A stretch of DNA of 64,000 nt. It comes from Candidatus Chlorohelix allophototropha (GTDB taxonomy: Bacteria > Chloroflexota > Chloroflexia > Chloroheliales > Chloroheliaceae). The stretch is from contig NZ_CP128399.1 of the NCBI RefSeq assembly GCF_030389965.1, forward strand, positions 2,408,934 through 2,472,933, in the 5' to 3' direction. Position numbers and translations under genes: made by a program. The notes beneath the pieces were generated by a model. The model made no database searches. It was not told where the DNA came from and was given only the letters and a program-made list of their open reading frames with translations. The stretch's first letter is position 1. Every line of letters starts with the position of its first letter. This document shows positions 24,993 through 34,441 of this stretch, one piece after another.

Positions 24993-26201
24993 TTACCTCT
25001 TAACTTTCGGCTTTTTTGAGACTAACGTCTGCATATGCAACAAATACCAATCCACTACATCTGAAACCGGCAACCCGGTAGCAGCAGCAAAGTTTTGAGA
25101 AGCAATCTCAAGACGACGTTCCGGATTATCCAATATATTCGCTATAGCATGCGCTAGACTTTCGGTATTATCCGGTTCAAAAAACTCCCCGGTAAAACCT
25201 TCTTCCGCTACTAAAGCGGCAAAATCCCCAATGTTTGGTAACACCACTGCGCGAGCATATTCCCCGGCTTGATGTAACACACCGGAACTACCGGTAGTGG
25301 AATTATAAGGAAAGACCACCACAGAAGCCTCACCAAATACTTTAGGCACATCTTCTTCAGCCACATAGCCGGTAAAGGAGATGGATTTTACCTCGGAGTA
25401 GGTTTGTTTAACCGACTCAAGATAGCCCGGAGAATTGGGGCTGTCAGTTCCGGCAATTACTAGCTCCATATTGGGATGGTTTTTAGCTTGCAGAATTTTA
25501 TAAGCTTCTACCAGCGGTTCAACCTTTTTGTAAGTGCCGAATTTTCCAAACGTCATAATGCGTTGTGGACCCGGTGGCGGTTCAAAAACAGGGTCTGCAC
25601 CAGCCTCAAATGAGCCATGCGGAGTCAGCAGCACATTTTTAGCTTTGTACTTAATCTCCAGAATTTCTACATATTTTGGAATGGTAACTGCTACCAAATT
25701 GGAGAGTAGCAATAAACGAGTGAAAATATAGCCAAAAGCGCGAATAGCTTTTTCCAGTAAGGGGTTCCCGCCAAAACCAGCTTTCTTTAGGTCAATTGTC
25801 TCCATAATGTTATGCAACAAGGTGACAACCGGGAAGCCCGCAAGCCTGACCAAAGCAGGGGTTGTAAGCCCCAAAGCCGCCGCTACCTTGCCACTGCCGA
25901 AACTGGCAAATTGGAGATTGAGCATTACAATATCCGGTTTTTCCTGCTGCACTACTTTTAATATGCGCAAAGCGTTGGTCTTTGAGTCAAAATCCCAGCA
26001 AGGGATAATACGAGTGGGCGCATAACCATCATTTTCAAACTCCGGATACTTCTCATTACCCGGCAAGGCATCAACCAATAGCACCAATTCTTTAACTTCG
26101 CGTTTCTGGCGTAGATAGCGCACAAAATGATAGGCATATTCATTGAGCGAACCTTTGCCGGGTGGAAAGGTTGTTACCAGCGCAATTTTATAACTAGGCA
26201 T
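24993..26201 (-). CDS. GT4-like glycosyltransferase
   Basis: 402 residues with the GT-B build: an N-terminal Rossmann half (ALVTTFPPGKGSLNEYAYHFVRYL) and a C-terminal half with a sugar-nucleotide region (IMTFGKFGTYKKVEPLVEAY, ASVVVFPYNSTTGSSGVLHQAGEYARAVV, followed by the EX7E-like FFEPDNTE). Likely transfers a sugar to a lipid or polysaccharide at the cytoplasmic membrane face. Its start overlaps the upstream GT2 gene by 8 bp and the STAS gene follows after 8 bp, which ties glycan synthesis to the partner switch in one transcript. Confidence 0.82.
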   Translation of the reverse strand: MPSYKIALVTTFPPGKGSLNEYAYHFVRYLRQKREVKELVLLVDALPGNEKYPEFENDGYAPTRIIPCWDFDSKTNALRILKVVQQEKPDIVMLNLQFASFGSGKVAAALGLTTPALVRLAGFPVVTLLHNIMETIDLKKAGFGGNPLLEKAIRAFGYIFTRLLLLSNLVAVTIPKYVEILEIKYKAKNVLLTPHGSFEAGADPVFEPPPGPQRIMTFGKFGTYKKVEPLVEAYKILQAKNHPNMELVIAGTDSPNSPGYLESVKQTYSEVKSISFTGYVAEEDVPKVFGEASVVVFPYNSTTGSSGVLHQAGEYARAVVLPNIGDFAALVAEEGFTGEFFEPDNTESLAHAIANILDNPERRLEIASQNFAAATGLPVSDVVDWYLLHMQTLVSKKPKVKR

Positions 26202-26964
26202 TGGAATACACCCCTTTTATATCGTTCATTTTTATTTTGACTAAATCACGCAAGAAACGTTGAACTTCTTTGGAGGTATCCACTTTCGAGCCGGGCGCAT
26301 CGACCCATTCCACCGGGACTTCTGCTATTTTGTAGCCCAATTTTGAACTGAGGTAAAGTATCTCTAGGTCAAAGGAAAAGCCGCTGATAGTTTGTGCTGC
26401 GTATAGGCGGTGTGCCGCCTGCTTTGTGAAAAGCTTAAAGCCGCATTGCGTATCTCGCACACCGATTCGGAACACATAACGTACAATCCAACGCAAACCA
26501 CCGCTCAGTATCCGCCGCAAAACGGTGCGGTGTGCTTCCTGTGAGCCACTAGCAGCCCGCGAACCTACCGCGACATCATATTTTTCTTTATCGAGCTTAG
26601 CCAACAACTTATTGAGTTCTTCAACCGGAGTGGAGTTATCGGCATCATCGAAAAGAATGAATTTGCCACGCGCCGCCAGCATCCCTCGCCTAACTGCGCT
26701 GCCTTTCCCGCCATTTTTTTCTGCTACCAACACTCGCAGATTCGCCAACCCAAGCTCTTTGATAAGCTTGACAGTGTTATCTTTTGAACCATCGTCAGCG
26801 ATAATTAATTCCCAATCGTAACCAAAGCTGCAAACGTGCGAAGCTATCGCGCCAATTGTAGGCACAATCCGTTCTTCTTCATTATATGCAGGGATGACTA
26901 TGGAGAGGTAAGGTTCGCCCTGGATAGCAACTGTTTTCCAACGTTCGTATGCATCGTAGCTCAT
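26194..26964 (-). CDS. GT2 glycosyltransferase, dolichyl/polyprenyl-phosphate glucosyltransferase-like
   Basis: 256 residues with the GT-A core: SIVIPAYNEEERI, the DDGSKDNT metal/nucleotide motif, FDDADNSTP and the FKLFTKQAA region typical of Alg5-like enzymes that load a polyprenyl phosphate with a sugar. No C-terminal membrane domain. AGGGG lies 9 bases before the ATG. First gene of the long minus-strand run ending at 19045. Confidence 0.85.
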   Translation of the reverse strand: MSYDAYERWKTVAIQGEPYLSIVIPAYNEEERIVPTIGAIASHVCSFGYDWELIIADDGSKDNTVKLIKELGLANLRVLVAEKNGGKGSAVRRGMLAARGKFILFDDADNSTPVEELNKLLAKLDKEKYDVAVGSRAASGSQEAHRTVLRRILSGGLRWIVRYVFRIGVRDTQCGFKLFTKQAAHRLYAAQTISGFSFDLEILYLSSKLGYKIAEVPVEWVDAPGSKVDTSKEVQRFLRDLVKIKMNDIKGVYSNA

Positions 26965-27518
26965 TTTTAGCGCCCCTTAAAAACTAAATGTGATTATATT
27001 TTTAAATAATAACGCGGTTGTGTTACGGCATTTTTACAATATTATTACTCTAATATTAAGAATATTAATACCTCTTTAACTTTTTCGATAAAACCCAATG
27101 CTTGATATTATTTTATTACTACATACCATTTAGAACAATTGATATTGTAAAAGTTTAATATTTTTTTAATGCCTGAAGATAAATCCATATTGCTTGTCGA
27201 TAGGTTATAAGCAGGCTACTTACTGAAAAATCGGATAGTAAGCGAAGCAATCTGTGCGCTTGGAATTGACTCCCCTTTCCGGTTGTGTTAAAAAAACCCT
27301 ACCACTTTTTGCAGCCAATATATATTTCGCAACATTTAATAAAAGGTATTACTTTCACGCTCAGTTTGTGTTTAAGAAACCTAGAGTTTTGGGCACTTAT
27401 TCCAATAACTATGGTCAAAATCTTAGCGTTAATTGGTATAATGTAATACCGCCTTTATGGTGACGATGATGTCAGACGAATTATTTAATGATACATTCGT
27501 AATAAGGAAGGGAATAAA
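26965..27518. other. AT-rich divergent intergenic region
   Basis: 554 bp between the minus-strand glycosyltransferase run and xylA. Very AT-rich, with no convincing gene or RNA. It holds an extended -10 at 27434-27442 and the inverted repeat ACGAAT-N13-ATTCGT at 27476-27500 in the xylA leader, which may be an operator. Confidence 0.5.
27434..27442 (+). promoter_or_regulatory. Extended -10 promoter of xylA
   Basis: TGG-TATAAT (extended -10), about 77 bases before the xylA ATG; the -35 is poor. The longer string TTGGTATAAT recurs exactly before the SDR gene at 63131. Confidence 0.5.
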
Positions 27519-28688
27519 ATGGGAGACCAATTTACACCTACAAAAGATGAGAAATTTACTTTTGGTCTTTGGACAGTAGGTAATAGAGGAAGAGACCCCT
27601 TTGGCGAAGCGGTGCGCGATACCATTTCGCCAATTCGCAGTCTAGAAAAGCTCTCAAAACTGGGAGCATGGGGCGTAAATCTGCATGATAACGACCTCGT
27701 ACCTTTTGGAGCAAGCCTTCAAGAGCGCAACCGGATTGTGAAAGAGTTCAAGAAAGCATTAGATGATACCGGAATGGTAGTGCCAATGGCTACCACCAAT
27801 CTTTTTTACCATCCCGTTTTCAAGGATGGCGCCTTCACCAGCAATGATAAGCGTGTACGCCACTATGCGCTACAGAAAACCATGCAAGCAATGGATTTGG
27901 GTGCAGAAATAGGCGCAGAAATTTATGTGTTCTGGGGAGGGCGTGAAGGCACTGAGGTTGATGCCTCTAAAGATGCACGTGAAGCAATTAAACGAATGCG
28001 CGAGGCAATGAATTTCCTGTGCCACTATAACATTGATATGGGCTATGGCTATAAGTTTGCGCTAGAAGCGAAACCAAACGAACCCCGCAGCGACATTTAT
28101 TTCCCTACCACCGGACATATGCTGGCGTTTATTGAAACGTTGGATCACGCTGATATGGTAGGCGTTAACCCTGAAGTAGCGCATGAGCAAATGAGCGGGT
28201 TAAATTTCTACCATGTAGTCGCGCAAGCAATCGAAGCGGGAAAATTATTCCATATTGATCTGAACGACCAAAAACCCGGTCGCTATGATCAAGATTTGCG
28301 CTTTAGCAGCGAGAGCATCAAAAGTATGTTCTATCTAGTTAAACTATTGGAAGAAAGCGGCTATAACGGACCACGCCATTTTGATGCGCACGCCTACCGT
28401 TCGGAAGATGAAGAAGGCGTATGGGCTTTCGCCCACGGTTGTATGCGCTCCTATATGATACTTAAAGATAAAGCGCGGCGTTTTGAAGAAGACCCTGAAA
28501 TACAGGGTATTCTCAAGGAATTGAAATCATTAGGCAGCGATTCACCATTCGATACTGCAAATTACAATAGCGCTACCGCTGAGGCGCTCAAAGCCGCCAG
28601 CTTTGATATTGACAATATCGCCAAACTGGGCTTGATGTATGAGCAACTTGACCAGCTTGTAATTGATTTGTTATTAGGAATCCGCTAA
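27519..28688 (+). CDS. xylA: Xylose isomerase
   Basis: 389 residues, the size of class I (actinobacterial type) enzymes. It converts D-xylose to D-xylulose, and glucose to fructose, with two divalent metals. Visible: the catalytic His region [18 protein letters not shown], the metal Glu of [26 protein letters not shown] and [17 protein letters not shown] lies 5-8 bases before the ATG. No xylulokinase or xylose transporter adjoins, so its pathway partners are elsewhere. A hairpin and a small unknown gene follow. Confidence 0.96.
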   Translation: MGDQFTPTKDEKFTFGLWTVGNRGRDPFGEAVRDTISPIRSLEKLSKLGAWGVNLHDNDLVPFGASLQERNRIVKEFKKALDDTGMVVPMATTNLFYHPVFKDGAFTSNDKRVRHYALQKTMQAMDLGAEIGAEIYVFWGGREGTEVDASKDAREAIKRMREAMNFLCHYNIDMGYGYKFALEAKPNEPRSDIYFPTTGHMLAFIETLDHADMVGVNPEVAHEQMSGLNFYHVVAQAIEAGKLFHIDLNDQKPGRYDQDLRFSSESIKSMFYLVKLLEESGYNGPRHFDAHAYRSEDEEGVWAFAHGCMRSYMILKDKARRFEEDPEIQGILKELKSLGSDSPFDTANYNSATAEALKAASFDIDNIAKLGLMYEQLDQLVIDLLLGIR

Positions 28689-28707
28689 TAACTAAGATTG
28701 CTATTAT

Positions 28708-28733
28708 GGGAACGTATCTCACGATACGTTCCC
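28708..28733 (+). terminator. Perfect hairpin between xylA and the next small gene
   Basis: GGGAACGTATC and GATACGTTCCC form an 11-bp stem with a TCAC tetraloop, 19 bp after the xylA stop. No T-run follows, so it may be an mRNA 3' end protector, a partial terminator or a regulator site for the small gene beginning at 28760. Confidence 0.5.
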
Positions 28734-28759
28734 AACGTTTGAGCCGAAAGGAAAATTCC

Positions 28760-29053
28760 ATGCTGAGTATGGCTGCTGCATTAAAAGGTTTCGAGAAAAA
28801 CGGGAAAGTTTCCAAGCTCACCGATAATGGCGCTTACAAGGTTACTCTACATCGACAGCTAGAGAGGGAAGATCAAGGACAATTTCTGATCGAGGTTTAT
28901 AAAGTACCACGTAAAGGCGAGAAAGCTCCTGAAAAGCCAGAGTTAAATTTGCGCTATGATAACCTGACTAAAGCGCTCTCAATTGCCAACCAAGCGCTCA
29001 GGGGAGGTCTTGATTCTTTGATTTTTTTCAATCGTCTTCCCCAAGATCGTTAA
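28760..29053 (+). CDS. Small protein of unknown function
   Basis: 97 residues, soluble, rich in Lys and Leu; no family recognised. The frame opens at 28706, but that part covers the hairpin; the ATG at 28760 has AAAGGAAA just upstream. The predicted fold is mixed: a short helix, two strands (GAYKVTLHRQ, FLIEVYKVPRK), and a C-terminal helix (LTKALSIANQALR). It follows xylA and may share its transcript. Confidence 0.6.
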   Translation: MLSMAAALKGFEKNGKVSKLTDNGAYKVTLHRQLEREDQGQFLIEVYKVPRKGEKAPEKPELNLRYDNLTKALSIANQALRGGLDSLIFFNRLPQDR

Positions 29054-29403
29054 GGCTAATAGTTATAAATTTTGGAATTTAGTTTCAATGGGAATTTTGT
29101 TAGTAACTAAAAATGGTAAATATTGTAGCTCTATGCAAATTTTTACTATAAGCCAAAGCACATAATAGGCTCAACCTCTTGAGAGTTATAATGAACTCAA
29201 AATCACCTGCTTTGTGCCACTCCAAATTAATACTCATAGTTCGCGGGAATTTTAGACAACAACCGTTTCTCTGAATTCATACAAAAAATCAGCTACTTGC
29301 GCCGTTACACATCTTAAGCTAAACTTAATATTATTCGAATTATGTCACCTAACATTTATGATCGGTATTTAAGCCGCACATAATCGACAGGAAGGGGCTT
29401 GAC
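29054..29403. other. Intergenic region before the M20-like gene
   Basis: 350 bp, AT-rich. A TATAAT at about 29190 and the repeat CTCAA-CCTC-TTGAG nearby are the only signals; no gene or stable RNA is evident. Confidence 0.4.
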
Positions 29404-30867
29404 ATGTCCTCCGAAGCCGCAGGAAACATTGACCGGGAACTGGACGATTATATAACCGCAAATCTGCCCCGCTTCATCACTGAATTGGGCGCTTTGTGTT
29501 CTCCAACTACCACTCAATCTTCCCGTCGCTCGAAAAATGATCCTGACGATATCACCCGCCTTATTATCAATATGCTAAAAGAGCGTGGCTTGAAAACGGA
29601 GAACTGGTCTCTCAATAAACGTAGCACTATATTTGCACGTGGGGAGCAACGCTCTGAATCTAACACGCTGCTTTCATATAACACATATGAAATTATGCCA
29701 CCCGGTCAAATGGATGAATGGCAGAGCGCAATGTTTGGCTTAAATGAGCGGGATGGCAAACTCTATGCTAAAGGGGTTGCAGATAATCGTGCTAATTTGG
29801 TTGCACGGTTGGCAGCCTACGAAGCATGGCGTGAAGTGTATGGCAGCGTACCTTGCAACGTTAAGTTTCTGGTAGAGGGACGCACCGGTGATGGGCAAAG
29901 TCTTGCCTCAAAACTTCTTGCTGAGAAAAGTGGAGTTTTAAAAGCCGATGCCTGTTTGTGGGATTCAGGGGAAAATACGCCTGAAGGTATTCCTGTAATA
30001 GGTTTGGGGCAAAAAGGCTATCTTTGTATTGAACTACGCAGCAAAACTCTTTCGCAGGATGGCAATAGCGCCCTCGCCGGGATTTTGCCCAGCGGCGGTT
30101 GGCGACTTATATGGGCGATGAGCGCTATCAAGAATGATAATGAAGATATCCAGATAGATGATTTTGATGCTGATATACAAGTGCCAACCCATGAAGACAG
30201 CTCATTTATTATGCAAACTGCCAAGCGTTATACAAATCGTTTGGAAGAACGGCTCACACGGTTTGGGGTAAGCGAGTACCTGATGGGGTTAAAAAGCTTA
30301 CCACTATTGATAACCGAGTTCTTTACGCCTACCGCTAATATTACTGGCTTTGTAGGCGGCTATTTAGGCGATGATGTAAAAACGGTTTTGATGGCTAGTG
30401 GGCATGCTCGGTTGGATTTCAGGCTTGTGCCAAATCAAGACCCCGCTACTGCGCTAGACTTGATACGCAAACATCTGTACAATCGTGGTTATACCGATAT
30501 AGAAGTAACACAGGTTGGAGTAAGCGAAAAACCCGTTCGCACCTCACCAACCCACCCCTTTGTAAAGCTAGCAATAGAAAGTCTCGGACAAGCGATTGAC
30601 CTTGCCCCGCTGGTAATTCCTCTTGCACCCACAGTTGGTCCGATGCATGCCTTCAAAGAAGCGCTTGGAGATTTGCCGCTGATTTGTACCGGCACTTATT
30701 ACGATGGGGCGCAAAGACAAACTGCCAACGAGAATATTCGAATCGCCGATTTCCTTAACCATATCAAATTTACTACCCGTCTATTGGGCAATCTTAATAA
30801 TTACACTCGATCTGATGCGACCGAGAAAATTACAGAAACGGTTACCTCTAAACAGGCTTCTGGCTAA
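29404..30867 (+). CDS. M20-family metallopeptidase homologue lacking metal ligands (probable pseudoenzyme)
   Basis: 487 residues with the M20/ArgE-DapE-CNDP fold, both the catalytic and the dimerisation domains. Compared with active M20 enzymes: the HxD of GHYDVQPP is replaced (T94 and E96 in NTYEIMPP); the bridging Asp is kept (D127 in GVADN); the catalytic Glu-Glu of EGEEEIGS is lost (EGRTGDGQS); the Asp of WDSG (D187) is kept; the dimer-domain His of HSG reads Asn; and the last ligand His before NE is Gln (RQTANEN). Two of five metal ligands remain, so peptidase activity is unlikely. The frame itself is intact and the stop overlaps the next start (TAATG), suggesting a kept non-catalytic role or a changed chemistry. 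Confidence 0.8.
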   Translation: MSSEAAGNIDRELDDYITANLPRFITELGALCSPTTTQSSRRSKNDPDDITRLIINMLKERGLKTENWSLNKRSTIFARGEQRSESNTLLSYNTYEIMPPGQMDEWQSAMFGLNERDGKLYAKGVADNRANLVARLAAYEAWREVYGSVPCNVKFLVEGRTGDGQSLASKLLAEKSGVLKADACLWDSGENTPEGIPVIGLGQKGYLCIELRSKTLSQDGNSALAGILPSGGWRLIWAMSAIKNDNEDIQIDDFDADIQVPTHEDSSFIMQTAKRYTNRLEERLTRFGVSEYLMGLKSLPLLITEFFTPTANITGFVGGYLGDDVKTVLMASGHARLDFRLVPNQDPATALDLIRKHLYNRGYTDIEVTQVGVSEKPVRTSPTHPFVKLAIESLGQAIDLAPLVIPLAPTVGPMHAFKEALGDLPLICTGTYYDGAQRQTANENIRIADFLNHIKFTTRLLGNLNNYTRSDATEKITETVTSKQASG

Positions 30868-32507
30868 TGCTTAGCTCAATTATAGCTTTTGCCCGATTAC
30901 ATCCGGGTTGGACACTATTTCTTGTTGCCTTGCTCTACCGCATTTTCACTGCCTCTTTCTATTCACAACCCGGTTATACCGACGCTTATTACTATACAAA
31001 CTCGGCTATTCAATTCTGGAATGGCAATGGCTTTCGGGATGACTATATCTGGAACTATCTAGCACGTCCGCTACCGGAGAGCGTTATCGGCAACCCTAGC
31101 CATTCCTACTGGATGCCTTTTACGTCATGGCTCATTGCGGCAGGTTATTCACTGACTTTTGGGGAGAATTATTGGGCGGGACGTTTGCCGAATATGCTGC
31201 TAACCGCTTTGATTCCACCCCTTAGCTATCGTCTTGGGATGGCAGTTGGCGGCATTAGATATGGTTGGTTAGCCGGGGGGTTGGCAGTTTTCTGCGGATT
31301 CTATGCTCCGGTCTTTTCAATGCCCGATAACCATGCACCCTATGCTTTTATCAGTTTGCTATTTCTAATGCTGACAGCCGAGTGGATAAACCCGGGCAGT
31401 TTTTTACCAATGCCCCGCAAGCTTATTCCGGTAGCATTGGGGCTTCTGGCAACTATTGCTTATCTGACTAGGGTAGATGGAGTGTTTTTGCTGCTAGTTC
31501 CGCCACTATGTTTAGTATTGCTAAAAAAAGGCATAAACTGGCGCGGGGTAGTTCTGATGTTTGGAATAGCTGCTTTGTCGGTAATCCCGTGGATTGTTCG
31601 AAACTTCATAGTTAGTGGGCAGCTTTTCCCCGGTGGTGGCACTAAAACTATCTTTCTGAGGAATTACAACGACTTTTTCAGCTTTGATAAACCGCTTGAT
31701 TTAGCCTATTACCTGAACCTCACAGACCCTTCCCCACAATGGGGTATCGGCGCATTGATCATGAGTAAGTTGAATGCGCTAGGACAAAACCTGCTGATAA
31801 TTGCCCGACCTGCCATAATAATGTTTACACCGTTTGCCTTGTTCGGGTTGTTCAGCCGCAAGCGCAGCGATACTAGTCTGGTGGCGACCTTATATAAAGG
31901 GGCGTTATGGCGCAACCCCATATTACTTCCTTTTACTATATACCTCCTATTGCTTTACATAACTATGTCGCTAGTTTTTACTTTTCCGAGCTATCGGGGG
32001 AGTGTTTACCATTCTGGGGGTGGGTTACTACCCTATATTTATGTGGCTATCGCCGCAGGTATAGATTTGGTGGCGCGTTGGTGGGGTAAGTTAAGCCGCC
32101 CGCAAGCCGAACAGAGCCGCCGTAATTTTCTGGCGTTTGTAGTTATACTCGGTGCAATTTTAATTTCCATCGGCTGGACTCTTTCACAATCGGCTAATTG
32201 GGATGCTGATTATCGGGAATTGCAACAGGTGAGTGCGTGGCTGGATTCCAATACTCCACCCGGAGTAATGGTCATGACTCCCGACCCCACCGCTTACTGG
32301 TATGCAAACCGCAAACCCTCCATTATTATTAATTCTGACCCGCTCGATAAGGTATTACAGGTGGCGAAACGCTACAATGCAGGCTATTTATTGTTACAAC
32401 CCATCGCTACCACCGCAATGACCGCTTTGTACCATGATAAAGCTTCCCCCGGACTTAAATATTTGGTTACAATTGGTACTTCGCAAATATACCAGATTGA
32501 ACCTTAG
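30867..32507 (+). CDS. Membrane glycosyltransferase, ArnT/PMT (GT39)-like
   Basis: 546 residues with about eleven TM helices. The first extracytoplasmic loop holds the GT-C-type acidic pair region (GYTDAYYYTNSA), and YLTRVDG appears after mid-protein. The C-terminal soluble part is about 80 residues. Such enzymes move sugars from polyprenyl-phosphate donors outside the cytoplasmic membrane. Translationally coupled to the M20-like gene (1-base overlap). Substrate unknown. Confidence 0.75.
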   Translation: MLSSIIAFARLHPGWTLFLVALLYRIFTASFYSQPGYTDAYYYTNSAIQFWNGNGFRDDYIWNYLARPLPESVIGNPSHSYWMPFTSWLIAAGYSLTFGENYWAGRLPNMLLTALIPPLSYRLGMAVGGIRYGWLAGGLAVFCGFYAPVFSMPDNHAPYAFISLLFLMLTAEWINPGSFLPMPRKLIPVALGLLATIAYLTRVDGVFLLLVPPLCLVLLKKGINWRGVVLMFGIAALSVIPWIVRNFIVSGQLFPGGGTKTIFLRNYNDFFSFDKPLDLAYYLNLTDPSPQWGIGALIMSKLNALGQNLLIIARPAIIMFTPFALFGLFSRKRSDTSLVATLYKGALWRNPILLPFTIYLLLLYITMSLVFTFPSYRGSVYHSGGGLLPYIYVAIAAGIDLVARWWGKLSRPQAEQSRRNFLAFVVILGAILISIGWTLSQSANWDADYRELQQVSAWLDSNTPPGVMVMTPDPTAYWYANRKPSIIINSDPLDKVLQVAKRYNAGYLLLQPIATTAMTALYHDKASPGLKYLVTIGTSQIYQIEP

Positions 32508-32513
32508 CCTATT

Positions 32514-32543
32514 TTTACAAACGCTGCTTTCTGCTGTTATAAT
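32514..32543 (+). promoter_or_regulatory. Promoter placing the ABC transporter mRNA start at its AUG
   Basis: TTTACA at 32514-32519, 18 bases, then a perfect TATAAT at 32538-32543. The ATG of the ABC gene is at 32551, only 8 bases past the -10, so the transcript may be leaderless; there is no good ribosome binding site before this ATG. Confidence 0.5.
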
Positions 32544-32550
32544 CAAGCAC

Positions 32551-33567
32551 ATGACTCAGACAAAGTTGGCAAATTTGCAGGGATTAGAATTTACCCCAAA
32601 CCAAACGGTTTACGCAGTTGAACACATCGCTAAGCGTTACGGGCGCGGTAAAGCAGCACAATCGGCGCGTCCCGCCAATCTGGATATTTCTCTCGAAATA
32701 AAGCAGGGTGAAGTATTTGGATTATTGGGCAGCAACGGTGCAGGCAAAAGCACTCTTATTAAGCAGATGGTGAATTTGCTCTCTCCCGATGAGGGGCGGA
32801 TTTCCCTTTTTGGAGTTGATATTGCCAAAAAACCCGACATAGTAACGCGCAAGGTGGCTTATATGCCCCAAAAACCTAACGCTCTGCTAGACTTAACAGC
32901 GGAAGAAGCCATTTATTTTACCGGGCATATGCGTGGAATGAGCAGACATGATGCTAAAAAAGCGGCTGCCCAGTTAGTTGAGCAATGGGGTTTGGGAGAG
33001 GTAAGGCGCAAGGCAGTGCGCAACATGAGCGGGGGGCAAAATCGGCTTGTCAGTCTTGCGATTACGCTGGTTGGCGACCTTCCGGTGATGATTCTAGATG
33101 AACCGACCAATGAACTCGATCCGGCTTTTAGAAGACAAGTGTGGGATCATCTGAAAGAGCAAAATACCGTACACGGCACTACCATCATATTGGTAACGCA
33201 TAACGTGCAAGAAGCAGAGCATGTTATCGGGCGTGTAGCGATTATGAGCAAGGGGCGCATGGTTGGAATGGGGCGGGTTAGCGAGTTAAAGAGCAAAATT
33301 GACCAAAGTGTACGCCTTGAGCTATTTATAAAACCGGATCGCGCTGAAATTTGCGAGTCCCAACTGGTTGCGTTGGAGCAGGCGCGCCAACTGAAACCCT
33401 ACCATTGGGTGGTGTTAGTGCCGCGCGAGAATGCCGAAGAAGATATTTATAAGGTATTAGGTGGGATACGGCTGGATAATCTGGAGGATTTCCGGGTGCA
33501 AACTGCTTCGCTGGAAGATGTATATATGGCTTTCACCGGACGCACTATCGAGGATGAGGACGAGTAG
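32551..33567 (+). CDS. ABC-2 type transporter ATP-binding protein
   Basis: 338 residues. Walker A GSNGAGKST, Q-loop YMPQKP, signature MSGGQNR, Walker B VMILDEPTNELDP and switch His in VTHN are all present; a C-terminal extension of about 95 residues follows, as in ABC-2 exporters. ATG 32551 is chosen because the upstream part of the frame overlaps the previous gene and has no family match. Forms an exporter with the permease 9 bp downstream; substrate unknown. Confidence 0.9.
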   Translation: MTQTKLANLQGLEFTPNQTVYAVEHIAKRYGRGKAAQSARPANLDISLEIKQGEVFGLLGSNGAGKSTLIKQMVNLLSPDEGRISLFGVDIAKKPDIVTRKVAYMPQKPNALLDLTAEEAIYFTGHMRGMSRHDAKKAAAQLVEQWGLGEVRRKAVRNMSGGQNRLVSLAITLVGDLPVMILDEPTNELDPAFRRQVWDHLKEQNTVHGTTIILVTHNVQEAEHVIGRVAIMSKGRMVGMGRVSELKSKIDQSVRLELFIKPDRAEICESQLVALEQARQLKPYHWVVLVPRENAEEDIYKVLGGIRLDNLEDFRVQTASLEDVYMAFTGRTIEDEDE

Positions 33568-33576
33568 AAAATAACT

Positions 33577-34320
33577 GTGACACGCTTTTTCTCCAACTTT
33601 TGGGATTTGTTTCTAATTCAATTGGCTAACTGGCGCTGGTCGTGGGCAGCGACAATGATTAATGGGCTGCTTGTCCCGCTTACCACCTTCTTTTTTTTCA
33701 AACTGTTAGCCACATCGGGTAACACCGAGCAAGATTTATACTTGTTGAGCGGTAATATTATTGTTTCGCTGCTTTTTACCACAATGTATGGAACATGCGC
33801 TCGTTTTTCCTTTATGCGCACTTTCGGGGTGCTGGATTATTACGCTACCTTGCCGGTTTATAAGGGTTTGTTGGTGCTGGCGGTAAATGCCGGATTCCTA
33901 GTTTTAACCCTTCCTACCGCTTTATTGACTGTCTTGATGGGTCAGTATATTTTCAATATTACTATCAGCCTTTCACCACTGTTTTTGTTAATAGTGCCGC
34001 TTGCCAGCTTTTCACTATCAGCAGTAGGGGCATTGGTAGGAGTGACTGCGCCAAATTTCGATACTGCTACTTCAATTAGTGGGGTGCTTCAATTCATTTT
34101 CATGGGCTTAAGTCCCATCTTGGTAGCAGCCGACCGTTTACCCGAATTTGTCCAGTGGATTGGTAAAGCCTTACCAAGCACCTATGCTGCCGAAGCCTTG
34201 CGCCTAAGTTTGATCGGTCAATTTAACGAGAAATTCTGGTTGGATGTTGTCATCCTATTGGTAGTTAATACACTAATAATGCTATATGTGGGTAGCAAGA
34301 TGGAATGGCGCAGCGCCTGA
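33577..34320 (+). CDS. ABC-2 type transporter permease
   Basis: 247 residues with six membrane helices and the ABC-2 layout; the motif LPSTYAAEALRLSL before the last helix is typical of drug or polysaccharide ABC-2 permeases. GTG start. Partner of the preceding ATPase. Confidence 0.85.
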   Translation: MTRFFSNFWDLFLIQLANWRWSWAATMINGLLVPLTTFFFFKLLATSGNTEQDLYLLSGNIIVSLLFTTMYGTCARFSFMRTFGVLDYYATLPVYKGLLVLAVNAGFLVLTLPTALLTVLMGQYIFNITISLSPLFLLIVPLASFSLSAVGALVGVTAPNFDTATSISGVLQFIFMGLSPILVAADRLPEFVQWIGKALPSTYAAEALRLSLIGQFNEKFWLDVVILLVVNTLIMLYVGSKMEWRSA

Positions 34321-34441
34321 TTAAAAAAATTTAAATCTCCTATTTTTACCCTATTTTTTCATTGGGTTTTCCATATAATAATATTGACTATAACTCGCCA
34401 ATATTTTATTTCGATTACTATGAGTGAAAGTAGAGGGCATT

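Noticed and set aside
27254-27463. 69-codon open frame before xylA
   Set aside because: No ribosome binding site, no family match, and it runs over the xylA promoter.
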